Positions 49,247 through 57,333 of a stretch of DNA of 64,000 bases are shown piece after piece. The stretch spans positions 1-64,000 of the forward strand of contig JAGKTQ010000001.1 of NCBI GenBank assembly GCA_021153325.1, given 5' to 3'. The DNA is from Lachnospiraceae bacterium. Lineage in GTDB: Bacteria; Bacillota; Clostridia; Lachnospirales; Lachnospiraceae. Position 1 is the first letter of the stretch. Each line of letters starts with the position of its first letter. The notes under the pieces are model-generated. The model saw nothing but the letters and a program-made list of their open reading frames with translations, was not told the origin of the DNA and did no database searches. The translations under genes and the position numbers were made by a program.

Positions 49247-50317
49247 ATGGAAATGACTCTCAGATGGTATGGCAGTAAGTTCGATTCAGTGACATTGGAG
49301 CAGATCAGGCAGATTCCCGGAGTAACGGGAGTCATTACTACACTTTATGGAACAGAACCCGGTGAAGTGTGGAAACGGGAAGAAATTCGTAAGATGAAAC
49401 AGGAGGTGGAGAAAGCGGGACTGCGCTTGTCTGGCATTGAGAGTGTCAATGTGCATGAAGCTATTAAGGCAGGACTTCCGGAGCGGGACAAGTATATTGA
49501 GAATTATTGTGAAACGCTAAAAAATCTCGGAGAAGAGGATATTCATTTTGTCTGTTATAATTTTATGCCGGTATTCGACTGGACAAGAACAGAGTTGGTG
49601 CGGAAACGAGAAGATGGTTCTACAGTACTTGCATATAATCAAAAAACGGTAGATGCCTTAAAGCCGGAAGAAATGTTCGATTCCATAGGAAAAGACACGA
49701 ATGGTTTTGTAATGCCAGGGTGGGAGCCGGAGCGGCTTCAAAAAGTAAAAGAGCTGTTTGCTTTGTATCAAGGAATGGATGAGGAAACGTTATTTGATAA
49801 CCTGCAATATTTTTTGGAAAAGATCATGCCTGTTTGTGACAGATACAATATTAATATGGGAATCCATCCAGATGACCCGGCTTGGAGCGTATTTGGACTC
49901 CCACGAATTATCATTAACAAAGAAAATATTTTAAAAGTGATGAAAATGGTAGATAACCCGCATAATGGGGTGACTTTTTGTACCGGTTCCTTTGGAACGA
50001 ATAGAAACAATGATTTGCCGGACATGATACGTTCGTTGAAAGGGCGCATTCATTTTGCACACATACGAAATCTGCGTTTCCATTCGGTAGAGGACTTTGA
50101 AGAAGCAGCACATTTATCTTCGGATGGAAGCTTTGATATGTATGAGATCGTAAAAGCTTTTTATGAAAGCGGATTTGACGGATCTATCCGGCCGGATCAT
50201 GGCAGGATGATCTGGGGAGAAGAGGCGATGCCCGGATATGGATTATATGACAGAGCACTTGGTGCAACTTATATCAGTGGTCTTTGGGAAGCAATCAAAA
50301 AGAGTGAAACATCATAG
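49247..50317 (+). CDS. uxuA: Mannonate dehydratase
   Basis: This 356-residue enzyme converts D-mannonate to 2-keto-3-deoxygluconate in hexuronate breakdown. The family start MTLRWYGSKFDSVTLEQIRQ is present, with LSGIESVNVHEAIKAG, CYNFMPVFDWTRTEL, NMGIHPDDPAW with metal-binding H and D, THIR-type HFAHIRNLRF and IRPDHGRMIWGEE with the active-site DHG. I place the start at ATG 49247 (MEMTLRW); ATG 49253 is the alternative. It is co-transcribed with the fructuronate reductase gene 14 bases downstream. No kdgK or kdgA is nearby. Confidence 0.96.
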   Translation: MEMTLRWYGSKFDSVTLEQIRQIPGVTGVITTLYGTEPGEVWKREEIRKMKQEVEKAGLRLSGIESVNVHEAIKAGLPERDKYIENYCETLKNLGEEDIHFVCYNFMPVFDWTRTELVRKREDGSTVLAYNQKTVDALKPEEMFDSIGKDTNGFVMPGWEPERLQKVKELFALYQGMDEETLFDNLQYFLEKIMPVCDRYNINMGIHPDDPAWSVFGLPRIIINKENILKVMKMVDNPHNGVTFCTGSFGTNRNNDLPDMIRSLKGRIHFAHIRNLRFHSVEDFEEAAHLSSDGSFDMYEIVKAFYESGFDGSIRPDHGRMIWGEEAMPGYGLYDRALGATYISGLWEAIKKSETS

Positions 50318-50331
50318 GAAAGGGCAGCAGC

Positions 50332-51942
50332 GTGGAATTATCAAATAAAGGATTAGAACAAAAAGAAGAATGGAAAAGGGCAGGATTTTCTGTACCGGAA
50401 TTTGACCGCAATAAGATGATAGAAAGGACAAAGGAAGATCCGGTATGGATTCATTTTGGAGCTGGAAATATTTTCCGTGCATTTCAGGCAAATATTGTAC
50501 AGAAGCTTTTGAATGAAGGCAGCATGGAGACGGGAATTATTGTAGCAGAGGGCTATGATTATGAAATTATAGAGAAAATAAATCGTCCTTATGAGGAGTG
50601 GAGCATTCTCGTTACCTTAAAGGCAGATGGAAAAGTAGAAAAAACAGTAGTAGGAAGTGTGGCAGAATCGATTATTCTGGATAGAGGAAGAGAAGAAGAG
50701 ATGGAAAGGGCACTTGAAATTTTCCGAAAAGATTCCTTACAGATGGTGAGTTTTACGATCACGGAAAAGGGATATAATTTAAAGACAGAGGATGGAAATT
50801 ATGTGCCAGTCATCGAAAAGGACATGCAAAAGAAACCGGAGCTTGCCTCCAGTTATATGGGGAAGATTGCAGCGCTATTGTATGAAAGATTTTTGAGTGG
50901 AGAGAAAAAGATCGCACTGGTGAGTATGGATAATTGCTCCCATAATGGTGACAGGCTTAGGGAGGCAATTGCTGCTTTTGCCAAAGAGTGGGAGGCGGGA
51001 GAAAAAGTAAAGAAAGGGTTTCTTTCTTATATAAAAAATAAAGAAAAAGTAAGCTTTCCATGGACGATGATCGATAAGATCACACCTCGTCCAGACAAAA
51101 AGGTGGAAACCATTTTAGAAAAAGATGGTATCAGAGGAATGCAACCGATTATTACTGAAAAAAGAACGTATACAGCACCCTTTGTCAATGCAGAGGAATG
51201 TGAATATCTTGTCATAGAAGATTGTTTTCCGAACGGAAGACCGCCCTTGGAAAAGGCAGGTGTTTTCTTTACGGATAGAGAAACGGTGGAGAGGGTAGAA
51301 AAAATGAAGGTATGTACTTGCCTAAACCCGCTTCATACGACGCTTGCCATATTTGGCTGTTTGCTTGGATATGAATTGATCGCAGAAGAAATGAAAGATC
51401 CGGTCTTACGAAGACTGGTGGAAAGAATCGGTTATGAGGAAGGAATGCCAGTGGTAGTAGATCCGGGAATCCTAGATCCGAAACAATTTTTGGATACGGT
51501 GTTACAGGTGCGGATTCCAAATCCGTTCATGCCGGATACGCCACAAAGAATCGCAACAGATACTTCTCAAAAACTTGCCGTGCGGTTTGGAGAGACTCTG
51601 AAAGCCTATGAACGATCGAAAACTTTAAAAGCAGAGAATTTGGAAATGATTCCGCTTGTATTTGCAGGATGGATAAGATATCTGTTAGCAGTCGATGATG
51701 AGGGAAAAGCATTTGTGCCAAGCACCGATCCGATGTTTATCACATTACGCCCTTATATCAGTCAGTTACAGTTTGGAAAAGCAGAAAAAATCCATGAAAG
51801 TGTGCAGCCTATTTTAGAGATGGAAAAGATCTTTGGTGTGGATCTGTATGCGATTGGTCTTGGAGAAAAAGTGGAGAAATATTTGCAAGAGATGATACAG
51901 GGAGAAAGCGCGGTGAAAAAGACTCTAGAAAAATATGTTTAA
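50332..51942 (+). CDS. uxuB: D-fructuronate reductase (mannitol dehydrogenase family)
   Basis: This 536-residue NAD-dependent enzyme interconverts D-fructuronate and D-mannonate, the step before UxuA. It belongs to the long-chain mannitol dehydrogenase family: IHFGAGNIFRAFQANIVQKL for the Rossmann fold, FTITEKGYNL, SMDNCSHNGDRLREAI with conserved N, IDKITPRPDKK, and CTCLNPLHTTLAIFGCLLGY with the catalytic lysine equivalent region. The start is a GTG with AAAGGG upstream. Context makes fructuronate more likely than mannitol or tagaturonate as substrate. Confidence 0.92.
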   Translation: MELSNKGLEQKEEWKRAGFSVPEFDRNKMIERTKEDPVWIHFGAGNIFRAFQANIVQKLLNEGSMETGIIVAEGYDYEIIEKINRPYEEWSILVTLKADGKVEKTVVGSVAESIILDRGREEEMERALEIFRKDSLQMVSFTITEKGYNLKTEDGNYVPVIEKDMQKKPELASSYMGKIAALLYERFLSGEKKIALVSMDNCSHNGDRLREAIAAFAKEWEAGEKVKKGFLSYIKNKEKVSFPWTMIDKITPRPDKKVETILEKDGIRGMQPIITEKRTYTAPFVNAEECEYLVIEDCFPNGRPPLEKAGVFFTDRETVERVEKMKVCTCLNPLHTTLAIFGCLLGYELIAEEMKDPVLRRLVERIGYEEGMPVVVDPGILDPKQFLDTVLQVRIPNPFMPDTPQRIATDTSQKLAVRFGETLKAYERSKTLKAENLEMIPLVFAGWIRYLLAVDDEGKAFVPSTDPMFITLRPYISQLQFGKAEKIHESVQPILEMEKIFGVDLYAIGLGEKVEKYLQEMIQGESAVKKTLEKYV

Positions 51943-51950
51943 ATGCCAAA

Positions 51951-51978
51951 AAGGCGGCTTAAAAATGCAGCCGCCTTC
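51951..51978. terminator. Terminator hairpin between uxuB and DUF6320 gene
   Basis: AAGGCGGCT (51951-51959) pairs with AGCCGCCTT (51969-51977). The A run before it gives Ts on the minus strand, so it mainly serves the DUF6320 gene, whose stop codon lies in the hairpin. It may also end uxuAB. Confidence 0.8.
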
Positions 51979-52663
51979 TGATCGCATTTCGGAATCTCCT
52001 ACTGGAAAGAATCGTAATTAATGTGATTTCAATAATGACACATACAGTTAATACTACTGCTGACCAGGATAAGGATATCGGATTTCCTAAAAAGCGGTCA
52101 ATCAGTATTTCAATGCCCACGCAAAGAATGGAAATGCTGCCAAATAAGTAGATTGCTGTAGTAAGAAAGGCGTGTGCTACTTTCCGCTCCAATAGAGCAA
52201 AGAGTTCAGCAATACAGAAAATCAATATTACAATTGGCAGGGCAAGTGCGAAGAACCAATGGTCGGAATGGGTAACAAACGTAATCAGATACAAATATAG
52301 GCTGATCGCAATGCCATCTGCCAGAAGTGAGACATAAATCGGTAATTTGGGGCAGAGTGTGGCAGGAATAGCAGCCACCCATACGATGATGCACACACCA
52401 ACGACAAGCAGAGACCATGCACTTTCATTAAATACAAGGAAGTTCAAAAGTCCACAGGTCAATGCAGTAGCTACGCATACGACAGAAAGCAAAATTGCCC
52501 AGTCTTTTCTGTTTACTACCTCGACTTGTCCTTTTTCTTCCGGATAAGGAGAAGGTTTTTTTAAAAAAGGCAGTTCATTTGGATTGATGACTGCTGTATT
52601 ACAGAGAGGACAGCTTACCAAAGAGGGTTCTAGTTCCACTCCGCAGTTTACACAATAAGACAT
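51959..52663 (-). CDS. DUF6320-like zinc-ribbon membrane protein
   Basis: This 234-residue protein starts with a zinc ribbon (CVNCGVELEPSLVSCPLC, residues 4-21). A short cytoplasmic linker with YPEEKGQVEVVNRKDWAILL follows, and then about six membrane helices. It ends in a basic tail (SSRRFRNAIRRRLHF). It fits the DUF6320 family, which in Lachnospiraceae is encoded beside a condensation-domain-like acyltransferase and an alpha/beta hydrolase, exactly as here. Its function is unknown; a membrane scaffold or transporter for the acylated product is conceivable. Confidence 0.8.
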   Translation of the reverse strand: MSYCVNCGVELEPSLVSCPLCNTAVINPNELPFLKKPSPYPEEKGQVEVVNRKDWAILLSVVCVATALTCGLLNFLVFNESAWSLLVVGVCIIVWVAAIPATLCPKLPIYVSLLADGIAISLYLYLITFVTHSDHWFFALALPIVILIFCIAELFALLERKVAHAFLTTAIYLFGSISILCVGIEILIDRFLGNPISLSWSAVVLTVCVIIEITLITILSSRRFRNAIRRRLHF

Positions 52664-52719
52664 AGTTTCCTCATTTCCGCAGAATTATTTCTGCAAGGTT
52701 CTATTGGGATTTCGACAGA

Positions 52720-54024
52720 TTAGAATTCTGTTTCCCGATTGCTTTCGATTTTGACATGAATGCCATCTTTTATAAGCTTACAGAAAAACAGTCGTTCTAT
52801 ATCTGCCTCCTTAATACTGCTGGCAAAATTTATCGTTAAAATATCTTCAAAACTTGCAATGGCGCAGTTGGTACGCGAAGAAAAAGGTTGTCCCATATAA
52901 ATATCAAAACGTTCAATAAAAGGTTTCATATTTTCAGGAACTTTGATGGCACCCATGTTCGTAAGTCCGGCAGAAGAATTTTTATCCTGCACCTTTGTAT
53001 AGAAGAAACGCACTACGAAATCCTTGATAAAAAGAGGTACAATACGAATGACCGGATTTTGTTGTGTGGCAGCATTCGTCGTAATGTCGCCTCTTAAAAA
53101 TTTATTATTGATATAATAACGCATATAATAATGTACTTGTGTAATAATTTCTTCAAAGGTATATTCTCCAAGACGCGGGTCGATGGACGGATACACCATG
53201 GTAATAAAATTGCGAAGTGTTTTCGAAGGGAAAAATCTTCGTAAGTTTACAGGCATTGCAATTTTTACCGGACGGAGTTTTCGATGCCATTCGTTTTCCT
53301 GTTTTTGCATAAGAGCATACAAAAGACAGGCATTTAAGTATTCGGTGATCGTGGCATTGTATTTGGATGCTACAGCAGCGACCTCTTTTACAGACAGAAT
53401 ACCGTCAATGATATTTAATGTGTAAAATGGTTCTTTCGTTCCACGCACGCGGTAAGTCTTTTCTCCCGGACGAGGTGGGCGAACTTTGGCATTGGCGTAA
53501 CGCAGGTAAGCATCTTCCAGTTCTTCAGGATCCGGTTTTTCGTTTACATCAAGTACAAAACCACCACAGGAAATTTCGTGGCCCAACAGTCTTAAATAGA
53601 CCGCTGTGATGGTCTGCAATACACACATGCCGCCAGTACCATCACCGAGGGAATGATGAGCTTCCAGGGCAATACGGCAACGGTGATAATAAATACGGAT
53701 CAGATAATGATTATTTGCTTTAAATGGCATAGGCATGCAAGGATTTTTAATATCCGGCTGCACAAAAGGACCAGGTCTTGTATTCGGCTCCAAGTAACGC
53801 CAAAATAAACCTTTATGAATGGCGGCTTTGTAAGTTGGAAAACGCTTTAGGGCGATATCAACAGCCTGCTGCAAAATATCCGGTTGAATCGGTTCTTTCA
53901 ATACGACAGAAAGCCGGTAAACCGAAGAAAAGTCTTTGCGCTGCAGAGTAGGATATACAATGGCAGATAAATCCAGCTTGTACCATTCTTTACGTTCCGT
54001 TTTATCGTTTTTCTGAGAAGTCAT
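52720..54024 (-). CDS. Condensation-domain-like acyltransferase (alcohol acetyltransferase type)
   Basis: This 434-residue protein has the HHxxxDG active-site motif as EAHHSLGDGTGG at about residue 137. The surrounding pattern is that of BAHD/condensation/alcohol O-acetyltransferase-like enzymes: SVYRLSVVLKEPIQPDILQQ at the N-terminus, then ITEYLNACLLYALMQ and VKIAMPVNLRRFFPSKTLRN. It should transfer an acyl group from CoA to an alcohol or amine. TAGGAGT precedes the ATG at 54024. It is upstream of, and probably co-transcribed with, the DUF6320 gene, and divergent from the hydrolase gene. Confidence 0.85.
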   Translation of the reverse strand: MTSQKNDKTERKEWYKLDLSAIVYPTLQRKDFSSVYRLSVVLKEPIQPDILQQAVDIALKRFPTYKAAIHKGLFWRYLEPNTRPGPFVQPDIKNPCMPMPFKANNHYLIRIYYHRCRIALEAHHSLGDGTGGMCVLQTITAVYLRLLGHEISCGGFVLDVNEKPDPEELEDAYLRYANAKVRPPRPGEKTYRVRGTKEPFYTLNIIDGILSVKEVAAVASKYNATITEYLNACLLYALMQKQENEWHRKLRPVKIAMPVNLRRFFPSKTLRNFITMVYPSIDPRLGEYTFEEIITQVHYYMRYYINNKFLRGDITTNAATQQNPVIRIVPLFIKDFVVRFFYTKVQDKNSSAGLTNMGAIKVPENMKPFIERFDIYMGQPFSSRTNCAIASFEDILTINFASSIKEADIERLFFCKLIKDGIHVKIESNRETEF

Positions 54025-54167
54025 ATGTACTCCTAAAATAAATTCTTTTTCGTTTATTATAGTCGTTTAAAGACGGAAAAACAAGAAAATAGAGTTGGAA
54101 TTTATCGCGTAGTTTGGTATACTCACATGAAAGAAAAGTGAGGACTACAGAAAGGCACAGGATTAGA

Positions 54168-55064
54168 ATGGCGATGACAGGAAAAAAGAACCAAAATCTG
54201 ATGCAGCTCATTAAAAAAGTTCATAGCGTGGTAGAAAACGATGATATTGAAAAGCATAGACAGTCACAAGACCATGTGGGCGCTATTTTTAAAGGTGGCA
54301 AAGATATTTTGATAAAAGAAGTAGATATCGAAGGGATTCATGGAGAATGGATCACGGTCAATCGTGCTCATATGAAAAAACATGTTATTCTGCATTGCCA
54401 TGGTGGTGGCTATTCTACAGGAAGTTCGCAGTATGCAAGAACACTTACGAGCAAACTGGCATCGTCTACTTCCATGGATGTATTGAGCTTTGATTATCGA
54501 TTGGCACCAGAACATCCATATCCGGCAGCCTGTGAGGATGTCATGAAGGTGTGGAATTATTTAATGCTCTTGGGGTATGGAGCAAGAGATGTGATCATTT
54601 CGGGAGATTCGGCAGGTGGAAACCTTGCGCTTTCTTTTGTATTAAAATTAAAAGAGCAGGAAAGGCTTCTGCCAAGAGGTCTTGTTTTGATGTCTCCATG
54701 GACTGATTTCACTTTGTCGGGAGAAAGTCATAAATTAAAAGTAGGGGTTGACCCGGTTTTAAATGAGGAGTATATTCAAAAGATGATTGCAAATTATGCT
54801 GGAGGGCAGAAGTTGGAGAATCCTTATATTTCTCCGTTGTTTGGAAATTTTGAAGGATTTCCACCTACTTACATTCAGGTGGGAAGTAATGAAATTCTGC
54901 AAAGTGATTCCCTGATGCTCTTTGAAAAAATGATTCAGGCAAATGTATCTGTGAAAATGGATGTTTTTGAGGGTATGTGGCATGTGTTCCAGATGTCACC
55001 TTTTAAGACAGCATACGAAGCAATGGAAAAAAATGCAGAATTTATTTATGATATATGCAGATAG
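54168..55064 (+). CDS. Alpha/beta hydrolase, HSL/acetyl-esterase type
   Basis: This 298-residue esterase has the oxyanion motif HCHGGGYSTGSSQYAR at about residue 83, the nucleophile IISGDSAGGNLALS at about 143, the acid in VGVDPVLNE or a nearby aspartate, and the histidine in GMWHVFQM. It resembles hormone-sensitive-lipase-type carboxylesterases that cleave short acyl esters. It is divergent from the acyltransferase gene, with 143 bases between them. The pair suggests making and breaking of an acyl ester. The ATG at 54168 is likely, and ATG 54174 is possible. Confidence 0.9.
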   Translation: MAMTGKKNQNLMQLIKKVHSVVENDDIEKHRQSQDHVGAIFKGGKDILIKEVDIEGIHGEWITVNRAHMKKHVILHCHGGGYSTGSSQYARTLTSKLASSTSMDVLSFDYRLAPEHPYPAACEDVMKVWNYLMLLGYGARDVIISGDSAGGNLALSFVLKLKEQERLLPRGLVLMSPWTDFTLSGESHKLKVGVDPVLNEEYIQKMIANYAGGQKLENPYISPLFGNFEGFPPTYIQVGSNEILQSDSLMLFEKMIQANVSVKMDVFEGMWHVFQMSPFKTAYEAMEKNAEFIYDICR

Positions 55065-55081
55065 GAAGGAAAGAAATAGAA

Positions 55082-55450
55082 ATGAAATACATTTATCAAA
55101 TAGGAATTATCAGTGCGATCAGCTTTGTCGCGGAGCTTTTGTACGTGTTTTTGCCACTGCCGGTACCGGCAAGTGTATACGGACTCCTGATATTATTTTT
55201 TCTATTAATGGCGAAAATTGTCAAATTAGAGCAGATAGAAGATGTAGCAGACTGGCTTTTGAAAATTATGCCATTGCTGTTTGTAGGACCGAGTGTGGGA
55301 TTGATCACATCTTTTGACGCTATCAAAGGGCAGATCTTACCATTGATCGTCATGTGTGTCGTGTCCACGATCGGGGTAATGATCGTAACATCGATCACAG
55401 CACAGGCAGTTATCCGTATCCGAAACAGAAAAGGAAAGGAAAATAGATAG
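55082..55450 (+). CDS. lrgA: CidA/LrgA-family holin-like membrane protein
   Basis: This 122-residue protein has four membrane helices with the LrgA pattern LPLPVPASVYGLLILFFLLM, IEDVADWLLKIMPLLFVGPS and VGLITSFDAIKGQ. In Firmicutes LrgAB acts in murein turnover control and, in some species, in pyruvate transport. AGGAAGG precedes the ATG at 55082. It directly precedes lrgB. Confidence 0.93.
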   Translation: MKYIYQIGIISAISFVAELLYVFLPLPVPASVYGLLILFFLLMAKIVKLEQIEDVADWLLKIMPLLFVGPSVGLITSFDAIKGQILPLIVMCVVSTIGVMIVTSITAQAVIRIRNRKGKENR

Positions 55451-55451
55451 C

Positions 55452-56147
55452 ATGAATGAGATAGTGAGTGATTCGGTCTTTTTTGGAGTGGCAATCAGTA
55501 TCGCAGCATATTGGATCGGAGAAAAAGTTCGCGAGAAGTGGAAGCTTCCTATTTTTAACCCATTGTTGATCGCCATGCTTATAGTGATCGCTGTTCTTTT
55601 TTTGTGTGATATAGATTATGAAACGTACCATCAGGGAGCCCAGTATATTACGTTCCTTCTGACGCCGGCAACGATCTGTCTTGCAGTTCCGCTTTATAGG
55701 CAGATTGAGGTACTTAAGAAAAATGTGGCAGCGATTGTGATCAGTATTTTATGCGGCTGTATCGCACATGTACTGATCGTGCTTGGAATTGCGGTGTTGT
55801 TCGGGGTAGAGGATATTTTGATTTTATCCATTTTGCCTAAAAGTGTTACGACACCGATCGCCATTGGAATTTCCGAGGAAATTGGCGGTATTCAGGCAGT
55901 AACGGTTGTAGGAGTATGCACAGCAGGTATTTTAGGTTCTGTCGTAGGACCTACGATATTTAAGTGGTGTAAAGTGACAGAGCCGGTGGCACAGGGACTT
56001 GGAATGGGTGCACCTTCCCATGCAATAGGAACATCCAAAGCATTGGAAATGGGAGAAATACAAGGTGCTATGAGTTCGCTTGCCATTGTAGTAACGGGCA
56101 TATTGACGGTGATTATCGTTCCTATCGTGACGGAAATGTATTTCTGA
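55452..56147 (+). CDS. lrgB: LrgB-family membrane protein
   Basis: This 231-residue protein has the LrgB core: NPLLIAMLIVIAVLF, LTPATICLAVPLYRQIEVLK, LPKSVTTPIAIGISEEIGGI and GAPSHAIGTSKALEMGEIQG. It works with LrgA, whose gene ends one base upstream. No LytSR-type two-component system is present in the window, so its control is not seen here. A terminator lies about 40 bases downstream. Confidence 0.95.
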   Translation: MNEIVSDSVFFGVAISIAAYWIGEKVREKWKLPIFNPLLIAMLIVIAVLFLCDIDYETYHQGAQYITFLLTPATICLAVPLYRQIEVLKKNVAAIVISILCGCIAHVLIVLGIAVLFGVEDILILSILPKSVTTPIAIGISEEIGGIQAVTVVGVCTAGILGSVVGPTIFKWCKVTEPVAQGLGMGAPSHAIGTSKALEMGEIQGAMSSLAIVVTGILTVIIVPIVTEMYF

Positions 56148-56183
56148 AAATTTAAAAAAATGAAAAAAAATAAAGGAATTTTC

Positions 56184-56220
56184 AAAACCACCCAGTATAT
56201 TAAAAGTAGGGTGGTTTTTG
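56184..56220 (+). terminator. Intrinsic terminator of lrgAB
   Basis: AAAACCACCC (56184-56193) pairs with GGGTGGTTTT (56209-56218), followed by Ts. Confidence 0.87.
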
Positions 56221-56258
56221 ACTTTGATTTGAAGTGCTTTATGCGGAAAGGACTCTCC

Positions 56259-57266
56259 ATGACAATTCGTGAAAATTTGGAACAGTGGGAAAAAGAGTAT
56301 TTAAGCCCATATGCAGCATTGAGTATGAACTCTAAAGGTAGATTAAAAGAAGAAGAGCCGTGTGATATCCGTCCTGTTTTTCAAAGAGACAGAGACAGAA
56401 TATTGCATTCAAAGTCTTTTCGAAGACTGAAAGATAAAACACAGGTCTTTTTAACACCAGAAGGAGATCACTATCGCACAAGATTGACTCATACATTGGA
56501 GGTGTCTCAAAATGCAAGAACGATCGCAAAGTCACTTCGACTGAACGAGGATCTGGTAGAAGCGATCGCATTAGGACACGATCTGGGGCATACTCCTTTT
56601 GGACATGCGGGAGAACGTGCGTTAGACAGAATATGTCCGCTTGGATTTTCGCATAGCGAACAGAGTGTGCGAACAGTAGATGTATTGGAAAAAGGCGGTC
56701 AAGGGCTCAATCTTACGATGGAAGTTCGTGACGGCATACGAAATCATCAGACAAAAGGCATGCCATTTACATTAGAGGGAAAGGTAGTACGTTTTTCTGA
56801 TAAGATTGCCTATATTCATCATGATATGGATGATGCCATTCGTGGCGGCATTTTGACAGAAAAAGATATTCCGAAAGATATTAGCCGTGTGATCGGTGAA
56901 ACCTGTGGTGAAAGATTAGATCATTTCATTCACGATCTGGTCACGGCAAGCAAAGATAAGAACGATATTGTTATGTCCGAACCGGTAGCGAAAGCCATGA
57001 AAGATCTGCGCAGTTTCATGTTTGAAAGAGTTTATCAGAACAAAGAGGCAAAAAGCGAAGAAGGCAAGGCAGAAATGCTGATGGAGACACTGTACAAATA
57101 TTATTACGAGAATATTCATTTACTGCCGCCGGAATTTTTACGTCTTATGGAAGAAAAAGGCGAGCCAAGGGAACGTATCGTATGCGATTACGTCGGTGCT
57201 ATGACAGACCGTTTTGCCATAGCAAAATATGAAGAAATTTACATACCAAAATCCTGGCATGGATGA
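56259..57266 (+). CDS. dgt: Deoxyguanosinetriphosphate triphosphohydrolase-like protein
   Basis: This 335-residue HD enzyme hydrolyses dNTPs to nucleosides and triphosphate. It has the dGTPase motifs YRTRLTHTLEVSQNARTIAK with H, LGHDLGHTPFGHAGERAL with the HD pair, and FSDKIAYIHHDMDDAIR with the later aspartate. It is of the short bacterial type found directly before dnaG in Clostridia. GGAAAGGAC precedes the ATG at 56259; ATG 56241 is another possible start. It opens a run of housekeeping genes. Confidence 0.94.
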   Translation: MTIRENLEQWEKEYLSPYAALSMNSKGRLKEEEPCDIRPVFQRDRDRILHSKSFRRLKDKTQVFLTPEGDHYRTRLTHTLEVSQNARTIAKSLRLNEDLVEAIALGHDLGHTPFGHAGERALDRICPLGFSHSEQSVRTVDVLEKGGQGLNLTMEVRDGIRNHQTKGMPFTLEGKVVRFSDKIAYIHHDMDDAIRGGILTEKDIPKDISRVIGETCGERLDHFIHDLVTASKDKNDIVMSEPVAKAMKDLRSFMFERVYQNKEAKSEEGKAEMLMETLYKYYYENIHLLPPEFLRLMEEKGEPRERIVCDYVGAMTDRFAIAKYEEIYIPKSWHG

Positions 57267-57333
57267 GAAATATGCAGTAGGTATAAAATAGAATAGAATT
57301 ATTTGACATAGAGAAACAGACTAAGGTGAGATC

